Shown: positions 1 through 8,244 of the stretch, one piece after another
How the letters are laid out: each line of letters starts with the position of its first letter
Numbering within the stretch: the first letter of the stretch is position 1
NCBI RefSeq assembly: GCF_014216315.1
Contig: NZ_CP045702.1
Coordinates: 7,192,001-7,256,000, forward strand
Source of the DNA: Streptomyces finlayi
GTDB lineage: Bacteria > Actinomycetota > Actinomycetes > Streptomycetales > Streptomycetaceae
Direction of reading: 5' to 3'
Length of the DNA stretch: 64,000 nucleotides
Program-made: the position numbers and the translations under genes
Notes under the pieces: model-generated
What the model was told of the DNA's origin: nothing
Databases searched by the model: none
Seen by the model: only the letters and a program-made list of their open reading frames with translations

Positions 1-359
1 CCGTGAGCTCGGACGGACAGCTCGACCTCCCGCTGGCGCTGCCGCCGGCGCTCGGCGGCAACGGTCAGGGCACCAACCCGGAGCAGTTGTTCGCCGCCGG
101 GTACGCCGCCTGTTTCGCCAGCGCCATGGCGTCGGTCGGCCGGGAGATGAAGGTGGACACCAAGGACGTCGCCGTGACGGCCGAGGTCTCGATCGGCAAG
201 GACGACACGGGCTTCGGTCTCGCGGTCGTCATGCGGGTCGAACTGCCGGACGCCCTCGAAGGCGAGACGGGCCGCAAACTGGTCGAGGCCACGCACGCCT
301 ACTGCCCCTACTCCAAGGCCACGCGCGGCAACATCGAGGTCGAGCTCGTCATCGAGTAG
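1..359 (+). CDS. ohr: Organic hydroperoxide resistance protein (Ohr/OsmC family), 5'-truncated by the window edge
   Basis: Thiol-dependent peroxidase that reduces organic hydroperoxides in the cytoplasm. Both family cysteines are visible, one in the motif YAACFASA and the second in HAYCPYSKA, in the usual order and spacing. The start SSDGQLDLPLALPP corresponds to an internal stretch of Ohr, so roughly 20 N-terminal residues lie outside the window. The GTG at position 3 is probably an internal valine rather than the start. The gene faces a convergent PHP-family gene only 3 bases away. An OhrR-type MarR repressor would normally control it, but none is visible here. Confidence 0.9.
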   Translation, partial: VSSDGQLDLPLALPPALGGNGQGTNPEQLFAAGYAACFASAMASVGREMKVDTKDVAVTAEVSIGKDDTGFGLAVVMRVELPDALEGETGRKLVEATHAYCPYSKATRGNIEVELVIE

Positions 360-362
360 CAC

Positions 363-1379
363 TCACCGGCGGTGGCCGCCCGTCCAGGCCAGTAGCCGCT
401 CGGCACTCCAGGTGGTGACGACCCGTTCCGCGGGTACCCCGCACTCCTCGGCACGCGCGCAGCCGTAGATCTGCCATTCGAGCTGGCCGGGGGCGTGCGC
501 GTCCGTGTCGACCGAGAACAGCACGCCCGCCTCGACGGCCTGCTTCAACAGGCGCCGGGGCGGGTCGAGCCGTTCCGGGCGGCTGTTGATCTCTACCGCA
601 GTCCCCGCCTCCGCGCACGCGGCGAATACCTCGTCCGCGTCGAACCCGGACTCCGGGCGCTTCCGGCCGGAGAGCAGGCGACCGGTGCAGTGTCCGAGGA
701 TGTCGGTATGCGGGTTGCGGACCGCCGCCACCATGCGCCGGGTCATCGTCGCTGAGTCCATCCGCAGTTTGGAGTGGACGGAAGCGACCACCACGTCCAC
801 CCGCTCCAGCAGCTCCGGCTCCTGGTCGAGTGAGCCGTCCGCCAGGATGTCGCACTCGATCCCGGTCAGCAGCCTGAACGGGGCCCACCGCTCGTTGAGT
901 CCGGCCACCTCGGCCAGTTGCAGGCGCAGCCGCTCCGGCGACAGTCCGTTGGCCACCGTCAGCCGTGGGGAGTGGTCGGTCAGAACCGCCCACTCGTGAC
1001 CCAGCTCCCGCGCCGTGCGGCCCATGTCCTCGATCGGGCTTCCGCCGTCCGACCAGTCCGAATGTATGTGGCAGTCGCCCCGCAACAGGGCCCGGAGCTC
1101 TTCGCCGCCCTCCGTGAGCGGGCCGGCGGACTCCGCCTCCAGCCGGTCGAGATACTGCGGGACCGCTCCGCCCTGCGCCTCCCGGATCACCTGGGCCGTC
1201 TTCGGCCCGATTCCGTTCACCGACTCCAGCGACCCGTGCGTCACCAGCTCCGCGAGGTCGTCCGCGGGGATCGCCGCGATCGCGTCGGCCGCCCTGCGGA
1301 ACGCCTTCACCCGGTAGGTCTCGGCCTGTGACCGCTCCAGAAGGAACGCGATCCGGCGCAGTGCGCTCACCGGCTCCAT
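363..1379 (-). CDS. PHP-domain metal-dependent hydrolase with N-terminal helix-hairpin-helix (PolX-like without polymerase)
   Basis: About 338 residues. The N-terminal third has PolX-like helices and a helix-hairpin-helix motif (GIGPKTAQVI), which would bind DNA. The C-terminal two thirds form a PHP domain with metal-binding motifs in order: DCHIHSDWSDG, LTDHSP, GIECDI, ASVHSKL, HCTGR, EINSRPERLDPP and DTDAH. All the metal ligands seem present. The nucleotidyltransferase centre of PolX is absent, so it is more likely a phosphoesterase in nucleic-acid or phosphate metabolism than a polymerase. I chose the ATG giving MEPVSALRRI because it begins the conserved part; an ATG 33 bases upstream is possible. 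Substrate unknown. Confidence 0.8.
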   Translation of the reverse strand: MEPVSALRRIAFLLERSQAETYRVKAFRRAADAIAAIPADDLAELVTHGSLESVNGIGPKTAQVIREAQGGAVPQYLDRLEAESAGPLTEGGEELRALLRGDCHIHSDWSDGGSPIEDMGRTARELGHEWAVLTDHSPRLTVANGLSPERLRLQLAEVAGLNERWAPFRLLTGIECDILADGSLDQEPELLERVDVVVASVHSKLRMDSATMTRRMVAAVRNPHTDILGHCTGRLLSGRKRPESGFDADEVFAACAEAGTAVEINSRPERLDPPRRLLKQAVEAGVLFSVDTDAHAPGQLEWQIYGCARAEECGVPAERVVTTWSAERLLAWTGGHRR

Positions 1380-1479
1380 CAGCACCTCCGAGGACGGTCC
1401 CAGGGTCTGCACCCAGCTTCGCCGAGTCCCGCCCCGTCCGCACAGCGAGGGTGCGGACGGGGCGTGGGGCCAGCGGGGC

Positions 1480-3396
1480 TCAGCCGACGTGCTGGGCCTG
1501 CTCCTCCGCCTCCGGACGAGCCTGCTCCTCCGCCTCCGGACGCTCGAACTGGGTGCGGTACAGCTGCTCGTACCTGCCGCCCGCGGCCAGCAGCTCCGTA
1601 TGGGTTCCGCGTTCGGCGATCCGGCCCTCCTCCACGACCAGGATCAGATCGGCGGCCCGTACCGTCGAGAGACGGTGGGCGATCACCACGGCGGTCCGCC
1701 CCTCCAGCGCCTCGGCGAGGGCTTCCTGCACAGCGGCTTCGGAGGTCGAGTCGAGGTGGGCCGTCGCCTCGTCGAGGATCACTACGCGCTGCCGGGCCAG
1801 CAGCAGCCGGGCGATGGTCAGCCGCTGCCGTTCCCCGCCCGAGAGCCGGTAACCGCGCTCGCCGACGACCGTGTCGAGCCCCTCGGGCAGTGAGGCGACC
1901 AGTCCGTCGAGCCGGGAACGGCGCAGGGCGTCCCAGATGTCGTCCTCGGTGGCGTCCGGCCGGGCGAGGAGCAGGTTGGCGCGGACCGATTCGTGGAAGA
2001 GGTGACCGTCCTGGGTGACCATGCCGAGCGTTTCGCGGATCGAGTCGGCGGTGAGGTCGCGTACGTCGACTCCGTTCAGCCGAACGGCCCCGGCGTCGGT
2101 GTCGTAGAGCCGGGGCAGCAGCTGCGCGATCGTGGACTTGCCCGCTCCGGAGGAACCGACCAGGGCGACCATCCGGCCGGGCTCGGCACGGAAGGAGACG
2201 TCGTGCAGGACCTCCGTGCCTTCGCGGGAGTCCAGCGTCGCCACGTCCTCCAGCGAGGCGAGGGAGACCTTGTCGGCGGAGGGGTAGCCGAAGGAGACCC
2301 CGTCGAACTCCACGGACACCGGTCCGTCCGGCACCCTGCGGGCGTCGGGCTTCTCGTCGATCAGCGGCTTCAGATCCAGGATCTCGAAGACCCGCTCGAA
2401 GCTGACCAGGGCGCTCATCACCTCGACGCGGGCCCCGGCCAGAGCGGTCAGGGGCGCGTAGAGCCGGGTCAGCAGCAGCGCGAGGGCGACGATCGCACCC
2501 GGGTCGAGGGAGCCGCGCAGCGCGTAGTACCCGCCGAGCCCGTAGACCAGGGCGAGGGCCAGGGCGGACACGAGGGTCAGCGCGGTGATGAAGGTGGACT
2601 GCGCCATGGCCGTGCGGACGCCGATGTCACGCACCCGGCCGGCGCGCTCGGCGAACGCCGCCGACTCGTCGGCGGGGCGTCCGAAGAGTTTCACGAGGGT
2701 GGCGCCCGGCGCGGAGAAGCGCTCGGTCATCTGTGTGCCCATGGCGGCGTTGTGGTGCGCGGCCTCGCGCTGGAGCCCGGCCATCCTGGAGCCCATCCGG
2801 CGGGCCGGGACGACGAACACCGGCAGCAGGACGAGCGCGAGCAGGGTGATCTGCCAGGAGATGCTCAGCATGACCGCGAGGGTCAGCAGCAGCGTGACCA
2901 GGTTGGAGACGACGCCGGACAGCGTGTTGCTGAAAGCCCGCTGCGCGCCGATGACGTCGTTGTTGAGCCGGCTGACGAGCGCACCGGTCCGGGTCCGGGT
3001 GAAGAAGGCGATCGGCATCCGCTGCACATGGTCGAAGACCGCCGTACGCAGATCGAGGATCAGCCCCTCGCCGAGTCCGGCCGACAGCCACCGGGTGAGC
3101 AGCCCGAGGGCCGCCTCCGCCACGGCGATGACCGCGATGAGCGCCGCGAGCCGGGTGACCACGCCGGTGTCCTTGCCCTGGATGATCGCGTCGACGACGC
3201 TTCCCGCCAGGACGGGCGTGGCGACCGCCAGGAGGGCGGTGAGCACGCTGAGTGCCAGGAAGCGGTAGATCCGCCGCCGGTGCGGGCGGGCGAAGGCGGC
3301 GATGCGGCGCAGGGTCGCCCGGGAGAAGGGCCGCCGGTCCTGCTGTGCGGTCATCGCGCTGTGCAGCGATGACCACGCGGTCATTTCCATGCTCAT
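1480..3396 (-). CDS. ABC exporter, fused permease and ATPase (ABCB/MsbA type)
   Basis: About 638 residues in one half-transporter polypeptide that should act as a homodimer in the membrane. Residues ~45-330 hold six transmembrane segments. The nucleotide-binding domain shows Walker A GSSGAGKST, signature LSGGERQR, Walker B VVILDEAT and the H-loop IAHRLS. The substrate cannot be read from sequence; lipids or drugs are typical for the family. The C-terminus ends in two copies of an eight-residue unit (RPEAEEQA) encoded by a 24-bp tandem repeat. A strong MerR-type promoter lies about 75-105 bases upstream of the start, which suggests induction by redox-active or toxic small molecules. Confidence 0.9.
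   Translation of the reverse strand: MSMEMTAWSSLHSAMTAQQDRRPFSRATLRRIAAFARPHRRRIYRFLALSVLTALLAVATPVLAGSVVDAIIQGKDTGVVTRLAALIAVIAVAEAALGLLTRWLSAGLGEGLILDLRTAVFDHVQRMPIAFFTRTRTGALVSRLNNDVIGAQRAFSNTLSGVVSNLVTLLLTLAVMLSISWQITLLALVLLPVFVVPARRMGSRMAGLQREAAHHNAAMGTQMTERFSAPGATLVKLFGRPADESAAFAERAGRVRDIGVRTAMAQSTFITALTLVSALALALVYGLGGYYALRGSLDPGAIVALALLLTRLYAPLTALAGARVEVMSALVSFERVFEILDLKPLIDEKPDARRVPDGPVSVEFDGVSFGYPSADKVSLASLEDVATLDSREGTEVLHDVSFRAEPGRMVALVGSSGAGKSTIAQLLPRLYDTDAGAVRLNGVDVRDLTADSIRETLGMVTQDGHLFHESVRANLLLARPDATEDDIWDALRRSRLDGLVASLPEGLDTVVGERGYRLSGGERQRLTIARLLLARQRVVILDEATAHLDSTSEAAVQEALAEALEGRTAVVIAHRLSTVRAADLILVVEEGRIAERGTHTELLAAGGRYEQLYRTQFERPEAEEQARPEAEEQAQHVG
1496..1542. repeat. 24-bp tandem direct repeat at the 3' end of the ABC exporter gene
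   Basis: Two adjacent copies of a 24-base unit begin at 1496 and 1520, the second nearly complete. The repeat keeps frame and duplicates an acidic tail of the encoded protein. The copy number could vary by slippage. Confidence 0.9.
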
Positions 3397-3470
3397 GAGG
3401 TCTCTCCGGATGATGTGGTGCGGCGCGGGGGTGCCCGTCGGCCGGTGCGGCCCGGGGCGGTGCGTACAGA

Positions 3471-3501
3471 ACGCTAAGACCTAAAGCAAGCTTGAGGTCA
3501 A
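3471..3501 (-). promoter_or_regulatory. MerR/SoxR-type promoter with dyad operator in a 19-bp spacer
   Basis: Read on the minus strand, a TTGACC -35 box (3496-3501) and a TAGCGT -10 box (3471-3476) are separated by exactly 19 bp. The spacer overlaps a near-perfect dyad (3478-3499) whose 18-bp core, CCTCAAGCTTGCTTTAGG, resembles the known SoxR/MerR-family consensus. A long spacer with an embedded dyad is the hallmark of promoters activated by MerR-family DNA distortion. It points into the ABC exporter gene. No MerR-family gene is in the window, so the regulator must act in trans. Confidence 0.72.
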
Positions 3502-3652
3502 CCGTTCCGCCGGGTTGGCCCATGAGGCGGTACGCGGCGCGCCGTCCGAAGTGCCCGCGCCGGGCCCCTGACCACCTCTGATACGGACAGGACGGGCAGG
3601 CGCAGGGGGGTGCCGTGCATCCGGAGGCATCGGGGAGTGTCAGGATGGCTTC

Positions 3653-4150
3653 ATGACAATCAAGACCTACTTCGACATCACCATCGACGGCAAGCCCGCC
3701 GGGCGGATCGTCTTCAACCTCTTCGACGACATCGCGCCCAAGACGGTTGAGAACTTCCGTGCCCTGTGCACGGGCGAGCAGGGCTTCGGCTACGCCGGAT
3801 CGCCGTTCCACCGTGTCATCCCGGACTTCATGCTCCAGGGCGGCGACTTCACCCGCCAGAACGGCACCGGCGGCAAGAGCATCTACGGCGAGAAGTTCGC
3901 CGACGAGAACTTCACGCTCAAGCACACTAAGCCGGGCCTGCTGTCGATGGCCAACGCGGGCCCGAACAGCAACGGTTCGCAGTTCTTCATCACCACCGTG
4001 GTGACGCCGTGGCTCGACGGCAAGCACGTCGTCTTCGGCGAGGTCGCCGACGACGCCAGCATGGAGCTCGTCCGCAAGATCGAGTCGTACGGCTCGCGCA
4101 GCGGTGACACCAAGGCCGCGATCGCCGTCTCCGAGTCCGGTCAGCTCTGA
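3653..4150 (+). CDS. Peptidyl-prolyl cis-trans isomerase, cyclophilin type
   Basis: 165 residues, the size of a single-domain cytosolic cyclophilin. It catalyses proline cis-trans isomerisation in protein folding. The catalytic stretch FHRVIPDFMLQGGDF carries the active-site Arg, Phe and Gln, and GSQFFITT and the W of TPWLDGKHVVFGEV follow as expected. There is no signal peptide, so it should be cytoplasmic. It appears monocistronic and is followed by a strong hairpin terminator. Confidence 0.95.
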   Translation: MTIKTYFDITIDGKPAGRIVFNLFDDIAPKTVENFRALCTGEQGFGYAGSPFHRVIPDFMLQGGDFTRQNGTGGKSIYGEKFADENFTLKHTKPGLLSMANAGPNSNGSQFFITTVVTPWLDGKHVVFGEVADDASMELVRKIESYGSRSGDTKAAIAVSESGQL

Positions 4151-4179
4151 TCCGTTCTCCGTGACACCTGTTCGTCCCC

Positions 4180-4215
4180 GAGCGCCCCGGCCGTGAATCC
4201 ACCGCCGGGGCGCTC
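4180..4215 (+). terminator. Hairpin terminator after the cyclophilin gene
   Basis: A perfect 12-bp GC-rich inverted repeat (4180-4191 with 4204-4215) encloses a 12-base loop, 30 bases after the cyclophilin stop. There is no U-run, as usual in Streptomyces. Confidence 0.75.
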
Positions 4216-4316
4216 CGGTGCGTACGGCCCCGGGCGCGCCCGGGATGCGTACGGCCCATGGAGCCGTAGCGTTGCCGAGCGAGACCCTTCGCTCGATTCC
4301 TGGCCGGGGTGACGAG

Positions 4317-4964
4317 ATGTGCTGGAGCGCGACGGCCGATCTGGTGGCGGGTGCGGGCATCGTGACGATCGGCGTCACCACCGTGGCACTCTCCCGCCGC
4401 GTCCGCGATCTGCCCCTCGCCGCGCTCCCGCTGCTGCTCGGCGCCCATCAGATCGTCGAGTCCGAGGTGTGGCGCTCCGGCGGCGGAGCGGGTGCTGCCA
4501 CCGTCGTCTGGGCGGTAGTCGCACTCCCCCTGCTGGCCCTGTGGGTGCCGGCCGGAGTGCTGTGCGCGGCCCCGGCCGGGGCCCGAGCGCGACTGGCGGT
4601 GCCGCTCACGGCCGGGGTGCTGACCGCCGCGCTCCTCTCGTACAGCCTGGCCACCCGCCCCGTGACGGCCGAGGTCCGCGGCCACACTCTCGGCTACGCC
4701 CTCGACCTGCCGCACTCGACGCTGCTGCTCACCGGCTACCTACTGGCCACGGTCGGCTCACTGCTCCTGTCGGCCGACCGGTGGCTCCAGGTGCTGGGGC
4801 TGCTCGTCGCCGTCGGCGCGGCGGTCTGCGCGGCGCTGTGGCGACTGGAGTTCATCTCGACCTGGTGCGCGTTCGCGGCGGTCTGCTCGGTCGTCCTGCT
4901 CGGCTGGTCCCGACGGGGTCCCCCGGAGACGAGCGCGCCCGCCGGCTCCGCCCCGGCGGGCTGA
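4317..4964 (+). CDS. DUF6629 family integral membrane protein
   Basis: 215 residues, largely hydrophobic, with about six or seven predicted transmembrane segments. It opens with the MCWSATAD motif I associate with DUF6629, which decides the ATG at 4317 over upstream in-frame ATGs. A conserved-looking tryptophan-rich stretch (EFISTWCAF) occurs near the last helix. Function unknown. The short alanine/proline tail is cytoplasmic or periplasmic. Confidence 0.75.
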   Translation: MCWSATADLVAGAGIVTIGVTTVALSRRVRDLPLAALPLLLGAHQIVESEVWRSGGGAGAATVVWAVVALPLLALWVPAGVLCAAPAGARARLAVPLTAGVLTAALLSYSLATRPVTAEVRGHTLGYALDLPHSTLLLTGYLLATVGSLLLSADRWLQVLGLLVAVGAAVCAALWRLEFISTWCAFAAVCSVVLLGWSRRGPPETSAPAGSAPAG

Positions 4965-5006
4965 CCACCGGAACCGGACCGTCGCGCGACTGGCATGATC
5001 AAGGGC

Positions 5007-5729
5007 ATGGACGAGAGCATCATCGCCGCGTGTGACGGGGCGTCGAAGGGTAATCCCGGGCCTGCGGCCTGGGCATGGGTCGTGGCCGACGCGCAGGGGC
5101 GGCCGGAGCGCTGGGAAGCCGGGCCGCTCGGGACCGCCACCAACAACGTCGCCGAGCTGACCGCCCTGGCGGAGCTGCTGGAGTCCACCGATCCGGCCGT
5201 GCCGGCCGAGGTGCGAATGGACTCGCAGTACGCGATGAACGCGGTGACGAAATGGCTGCCGGGGTGGAAGCGCAACGGCTGGAAGACCTCGGGCGGCAAG
5301 CCCGTCGCCAACCAGGAACTGGTGACGCGCATCGACGCACTGCTCAGCGGGCGCAGCGTGACCTTCCGGTACGTCCCCGCGCACCAGGTGGACGGCGACC
5401 CGCTCAACGCGGTCGCCGACCAGGCCGCCAGCGTGGCCGCCGTGACTCAGCAGGCCGCCGGAACCGCCCACGGCACAGCCGGACTGCCGGTGCCCGCTCC
5501 CGCCCGGTCGACGAAGGTCCGTACCGACGGGGGGAAGGCGGCGGGCAGCAGGGCGGCAGGTGAGAAGGGCGCCGCGCGCACCGGAACGATCCGGGCGAAG
5601 TTCGCCGGACGGTGCCACTGCGGGAAGCCGTACGCGGCGAAGGACATCATCGCGAAGAACCCGAACGGCTGGGGTCACCCGGAGTGCCGGACCGCGCCCG
5701 CACAGAACGGCGCGGCCGTCGCGCGGTGA
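5007..5729 (+). CDS. Ribonuclease HI with a C-terminal cysteine-rich extension
   Basis: About 240 residues. The N-terminal ~150 residues are an RNase H fold that cleaves RNA in RNA-DNA hybrids. Acidic residues appear in CDGASKGNPG, NNVAELTAL, MDSQYAMN and at the end in AVADQAA. A low-complexity linker leads to a C-terminal module with CHCGKPYAAKDIIAKN and then GHPEC. Its Cys/His spacing suggests a small zinc-binding unit, possibly for nucleic acid binding (inference). I chose the second ATG (MDESIIAACDG) as the family start; the first, four codons upstream, cannot be excluded. Confidence 0.88.
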   Translation: MDESIIAACDGASKGNPGPAAWAWVVADAQGRPERWEAGPLGTATNNVAELTALAELLESTDPAVPAEVRMDSQYAMNAVTKWLPGWKRNGWKTSGGKPVANQELVTRIDALLSGRSVTFRYVPAHQVDGDPLNAVADQAASVAAVTQQAAGTAHGTAGLPVPAPARSTKVRTDGGKAAGSRAAGEKGAARTGTIRAKFAGRCHCGKPYAAKDIIAKNPNGWGHPECRTAPAQNGAAVAR

Positions 5730-5769
5730 GTGACGGGGAGCCCGGGGGCCCGCGTGAAGCCCGGCTCCG

Positions 5770-6231
5770 TCAGATGTCGGCCCAGACCAGACGGCCCGCC
5801 ACGCCCGCGTTCGTGCCCCAGCGGGCGGCCAGCGCGTCCACGAGCAGGAGGCCCCTGCCGTCCTCCGGCAGCTCCTCCGGACCGGGGCACCCGCACGGGG
5901 CCGTGACCAGGTCCCCCGGTGGGGTGGGGGAGGGAATGCGGCCCCTGCCGCGGTTCCACACACAAATGCGGACCCCGCTGTGCGAGCGCAGGAGCCGGCA
6001 CCGGATGCGGCGGCTGTTGGTGTGCTGGACGACGTTGGCGACCAGTTCGGTCATCACCAGGGCTGCGGCGTCGATGCGGTCACCGGGTTCGCCCCACTCC
6101 CGCATCGCCTCCTGAACCCGGCGCCGGCACTCCGGCACACCTTGGGGGACGCGGGGTACCCACCAGCTCTGTGCACGCCTGCTGCCCGCGTCCAGGGGCG
6201 TCTGCATCGTGCACGTGTCTATTTCCGACAT
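5770..6231 (-). CDS. ATP-binding anti-sigma-factor-type protein kinase (RsbW/HATPase_c fold)
   Basis: 153 residues with a GHKL/HATPase_c fold. The N-box MTELVANVVQHT binds ATP-Mg, and RGLLLVDALA provides the following motif. Streptomyces has dozens of such proteins; some act as anti-sigma or anti-anti-sigma kinases. It is transcribed divergently from an HTH/DUF5753 regulator with a ~86-bp shared promoter region. This pairing is common in abaA/whiJ-type loci, although the usual third member (a DUF397 protein) is absent. The start MSEIDT was chosen by position relative to the conserved domain; a downstream ATG is possible. Confidence 0.8.
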   Translation of the reverse strand: MSEIDTCTMQTPLDAGSRRAQSWWVPRVPQGVPECRRRVQEAMREWGEPGDRIDAAALVMTELVANVVQHTNSRRIRCRLLRSHSGVRICVWNRGRGRIPSPTPPGDLVTAPCGCPGPEELPEDGRGLLLVDALAARWGTNAGVAGRLVWADI

Positions 6232-6317
6232 GTAGGTACTCTCGACGCAAAGGGCATACTTTGCAAGCGACAGAATGTGCCACGCTCCGCGTCGGGGCCA
6301 TGGAGGAAGGTACGAGC

Positions 6318-7154
6318 ATGCGACCTCGGTCCGGTCCCACAGTGGAACATCGCATCCTCGCCGTCCGGCTCCGGCTGCTGCGGGAACGAGCGGGCGTGAG
6401 CCTGGCCGCCGCGGCGCAGGCGTTGCAAGCCCACCCGGCGACCGTACGCCGCATCGAACGGGCCGAGACGGGTCTGGACGCACGCCAGGTGCGCGTTCTC
6501 CTCGACCGCTACGGGGTCCCGGCTGCCGATGCCGAGCCGATCATCGCGGGCCTGGGCGCCGCCAGCCTGCCGGGCTGGTGGCATCAGTGGCGCGACGCGA
6601 TGGAGCCCTGGCAGCAGGAAGTCATCGGCATGGAGTCCTCCGCCGGGCTTGTACGGACCTGGCACCCCGGGCTCGTACCCGAGCTGCTGCGCACCCCTGC
6701 CTACGCGGCGGCCCTGGACCGCGTGCTGCACCCCGACGGCGATCCGGCCCGGCGCGAGCGCCGCGTCGAGCTGCTGCGGGAGCGGCAGCGCCGCCTGTCC
6801 AGCCGGGGTGCCCGCCTTTGGGCCCTGATCCCGGCCGCCGCACTCCACACCAGGGTCGGTGACCAGCGGGTGATGGACGAGCAGCGGGAGGCGCTGGCCG
6901 AGGCCGTGCACAGCCCGCACGTCACCGTGCAGGTGGTACCGCTCGATCACCCTCCGCACCCGCTGACCGGCGTTCCGCCCCTGCACCTGCTCCGGGTGTC
7001 CGCCCCGGAGATCGGGGACCGGGCGATCCTGGAGACTCCCGGAGTCCGCGTCGACATCGTCGACGATCCGGACGCGGTGATGAACCACAGCATGCGGATC
7101 GACGCGGCCTGCGCCGCCGCACCCCGCCCGGGCACGCCGTTCCCCGTGCTCTGA
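6318..7154 (+). CDS. Helix-turn-helix transcriptional regulator with DUF5753 domain
   Basis: 278 residues. The N-terminal XRE-type HTH (LRERAGVSLAAAAQAL followed by HPATVRRIERAETG) binds DNA. Residues ~95-270 form the DUF5753 ligand- or partner-binding domain typical of Streptomyces WhiJ-like proteins. The start at 6318 is fixed by a strong GGAGGAAGG ribosome-binding site seven bases upstream. It is divergent from the ATP-binding kinase-like gene and may control both through the intergenic region. The target is unknown. Confidence 0.85.
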   Translation: MRPRSGPTVEHRILAVRLRLLRERAGVSLAAAAQALQAHPATVRRIERAETGLDARQVRVLLDRYGVPAADAEPIIAGLGAASLPGWWHQWRDAMEPWQQEVIGMESSAGLVRTWHPGLVPELLRTPAYAAALDRVLHPDGDPARRERRVELLRERQRRLSSRGARLWALIPAAALHTRVGDQRVMDEQREALAEAVHSPHVTVQVVPLDHPPHPLTGVPPLHLLRVSAPEIGDRAILETPGVRVDIVDDPDAVMNHSMRIDAACAAAPRPGTPFPVL

Positions 7155-7212
7155 CCGGTCCGAAGGCTCCGCCGGGGATGCGGCGCGCGCCGGTTACGGC
7201 CGGCGTGGGGGA

Positions 7213-7506
7213 GTGGTGCAGCAGAGCAAGGCCCAGTGGATTCCCACGGGTGTGATCGCGCTGGCCGTCGTGGCCGACCTGGTGACCCCGACCGAAGGGA
7301 CGTCCGCCCCGCTCATCATGGCGGCCCCCGTCGCAGCGGCGCCGCTATCCCGCTCCCGCTCCCGCCTGCTCCGTAACCGTGCCGGTCCGGCGAGGAGTCC
7401 ACGCCGGCGGGTCCTCGACATGCTGATCCGCGACGTGCGGCGCCACACCGGGGGCCGGCCCCAGGACGACCAGGCGCTCCTCGCGCTGCGTCACTCCCCC
7501 CACTGA
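7213..7506 (+). pseudogene. Internally deleted SpoIIE/PP2C phosphatase remnant (start and end retained)
   Basis: A 97-codon open frame. The first ~45 residues (IPTGVIALAVVADLVTP and following) match the membrane-anchored start of Streptomyces SpoIIE-type phosphatases. The last ~30 (LIRDVRRHTGG, then QDDQALLALRHSPH) match the extreme C-terminus of the same family. The catalytic domain between them is missing. The simplest reading is a large in-frame internal deletion leaving a short fused product with no phosphatase activity. A small membrane protein could still be made. It lies near the HATPase_c gene, which fits an original Rsb-type partner-switching neighbourhood. Confidence 0.65.
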
Positions 7507-7540
7507 CACACATCCGGCGCGGGTGGGTACAGGATGGGGC

Positions 7541-7882
7541 ATGGACACCAAAGGCTGGCTCATCCTCGCGGCAGTACTCGTGCTGCTCACCGCGGGCGTC
7601 GCCGCCGTTCTCCTGGTACGGGTGCTCCGGGCCAGGAAACTGCTGCTCGACGCCGGAATTCCGCTCCGTGACAAGACACTGGTCTGGGCGGCCGTGATCT
7701 ACACCGTGTCACCGGTCGACCTGCTCCCTGACCCCGTCTACCTCGACGACATCGGATTCCTGATGCTGGCCCTGCACTCCCTGCACCGTGCGGCGCGAAC
7801 GGCAGGAACAGCGGTGACGGAAGCACGCGCCGCGAAGAAGGAGGTCCGGGGCGGCAACCTTTCGGTGCCCGGCGGCCACTGA
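7541..7882 (+). CDS. YkvA/DUF1232 family small membrane protein
   Basis: 113 residues. One N-terminal transmembrane helix (residues ~6-28) is followed by the DUF1232 signature YTVSPVDLLPDPV, then YLDDIGFLMLAL. Function of the family is not established; in other bacteria members sit near stress genes. The ATG giving MDTKGWL was preferred because the hydrophobic helix follows directly; an in-frame start 18 bases upstream is less likely. Confidence 0.82.
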   Translation: MDTKGWLILAAVLVLLTAGVAAVLLVRVLRARKLLLDAGIPLRDKTLVWAAVIYTVSPVDLLPDPVYLDDIGFLMLALHSLHRAARTAGTAVTEARAAKKEVRGGNLSVPGGH

Positions 7883-7917
7883 CGGGAGGACCCCGTTCCC
7901 GCCCGGAAGGCCCCACC

Positions 7918-8244
7918 GTGGAACCCATGCCTCACCGACCACTCCACCGGCGTCGCGGCACCCGTACCCGCCCCCTGCTCGGCGCACTCACACCGGCACT
8001 CTCCGGCGACCTCTTCGGTGACTGGCGCGAGGAAGTCGTCTGGGCGACCACGGCGAACACCGCGCTGCGGATCTACTCCACGCCGTACGAGACCGGCACC
8101 AGGATCACCACGCTGCTCCACGACACCATGTACCGGACGGCGCCGGCCTGGCAGAACACCGCGTACAACCAGCCTCCGCACCCGAGTTTCGCCATCGGCA
8201 GCGGGATGGCGACCGCGCCGCGGCCGGTCATCACCACGCCGTAG
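7918..8244 (+). pseudogene. Remnant of a secreted rhamnogalacturonan lyase (internal deletion)
   Basis: The first ~27 residues look like the basic start of a secretion signal. They join directly to the conserved C-terminal block of YesW-type rhamnogalacturonan lyases: DLFGDWREEVVW, TALRIYSTP, YRTAPAWQNTAYNQPPHP and an IGSGM end. Nearly the whole catalytic beta-propeller is absent, so the enzyme cannot be active. As with the SpoIIE remnant about 400 bases upstream, the junction is in frame. Confidence 0.7.

Noticed and set aside
5730..5769. Terminator between RNase H and the HATPase gene
   Set aside because: The inverted repeat is interrupted by several mismatches; not convincing as a separate feature.
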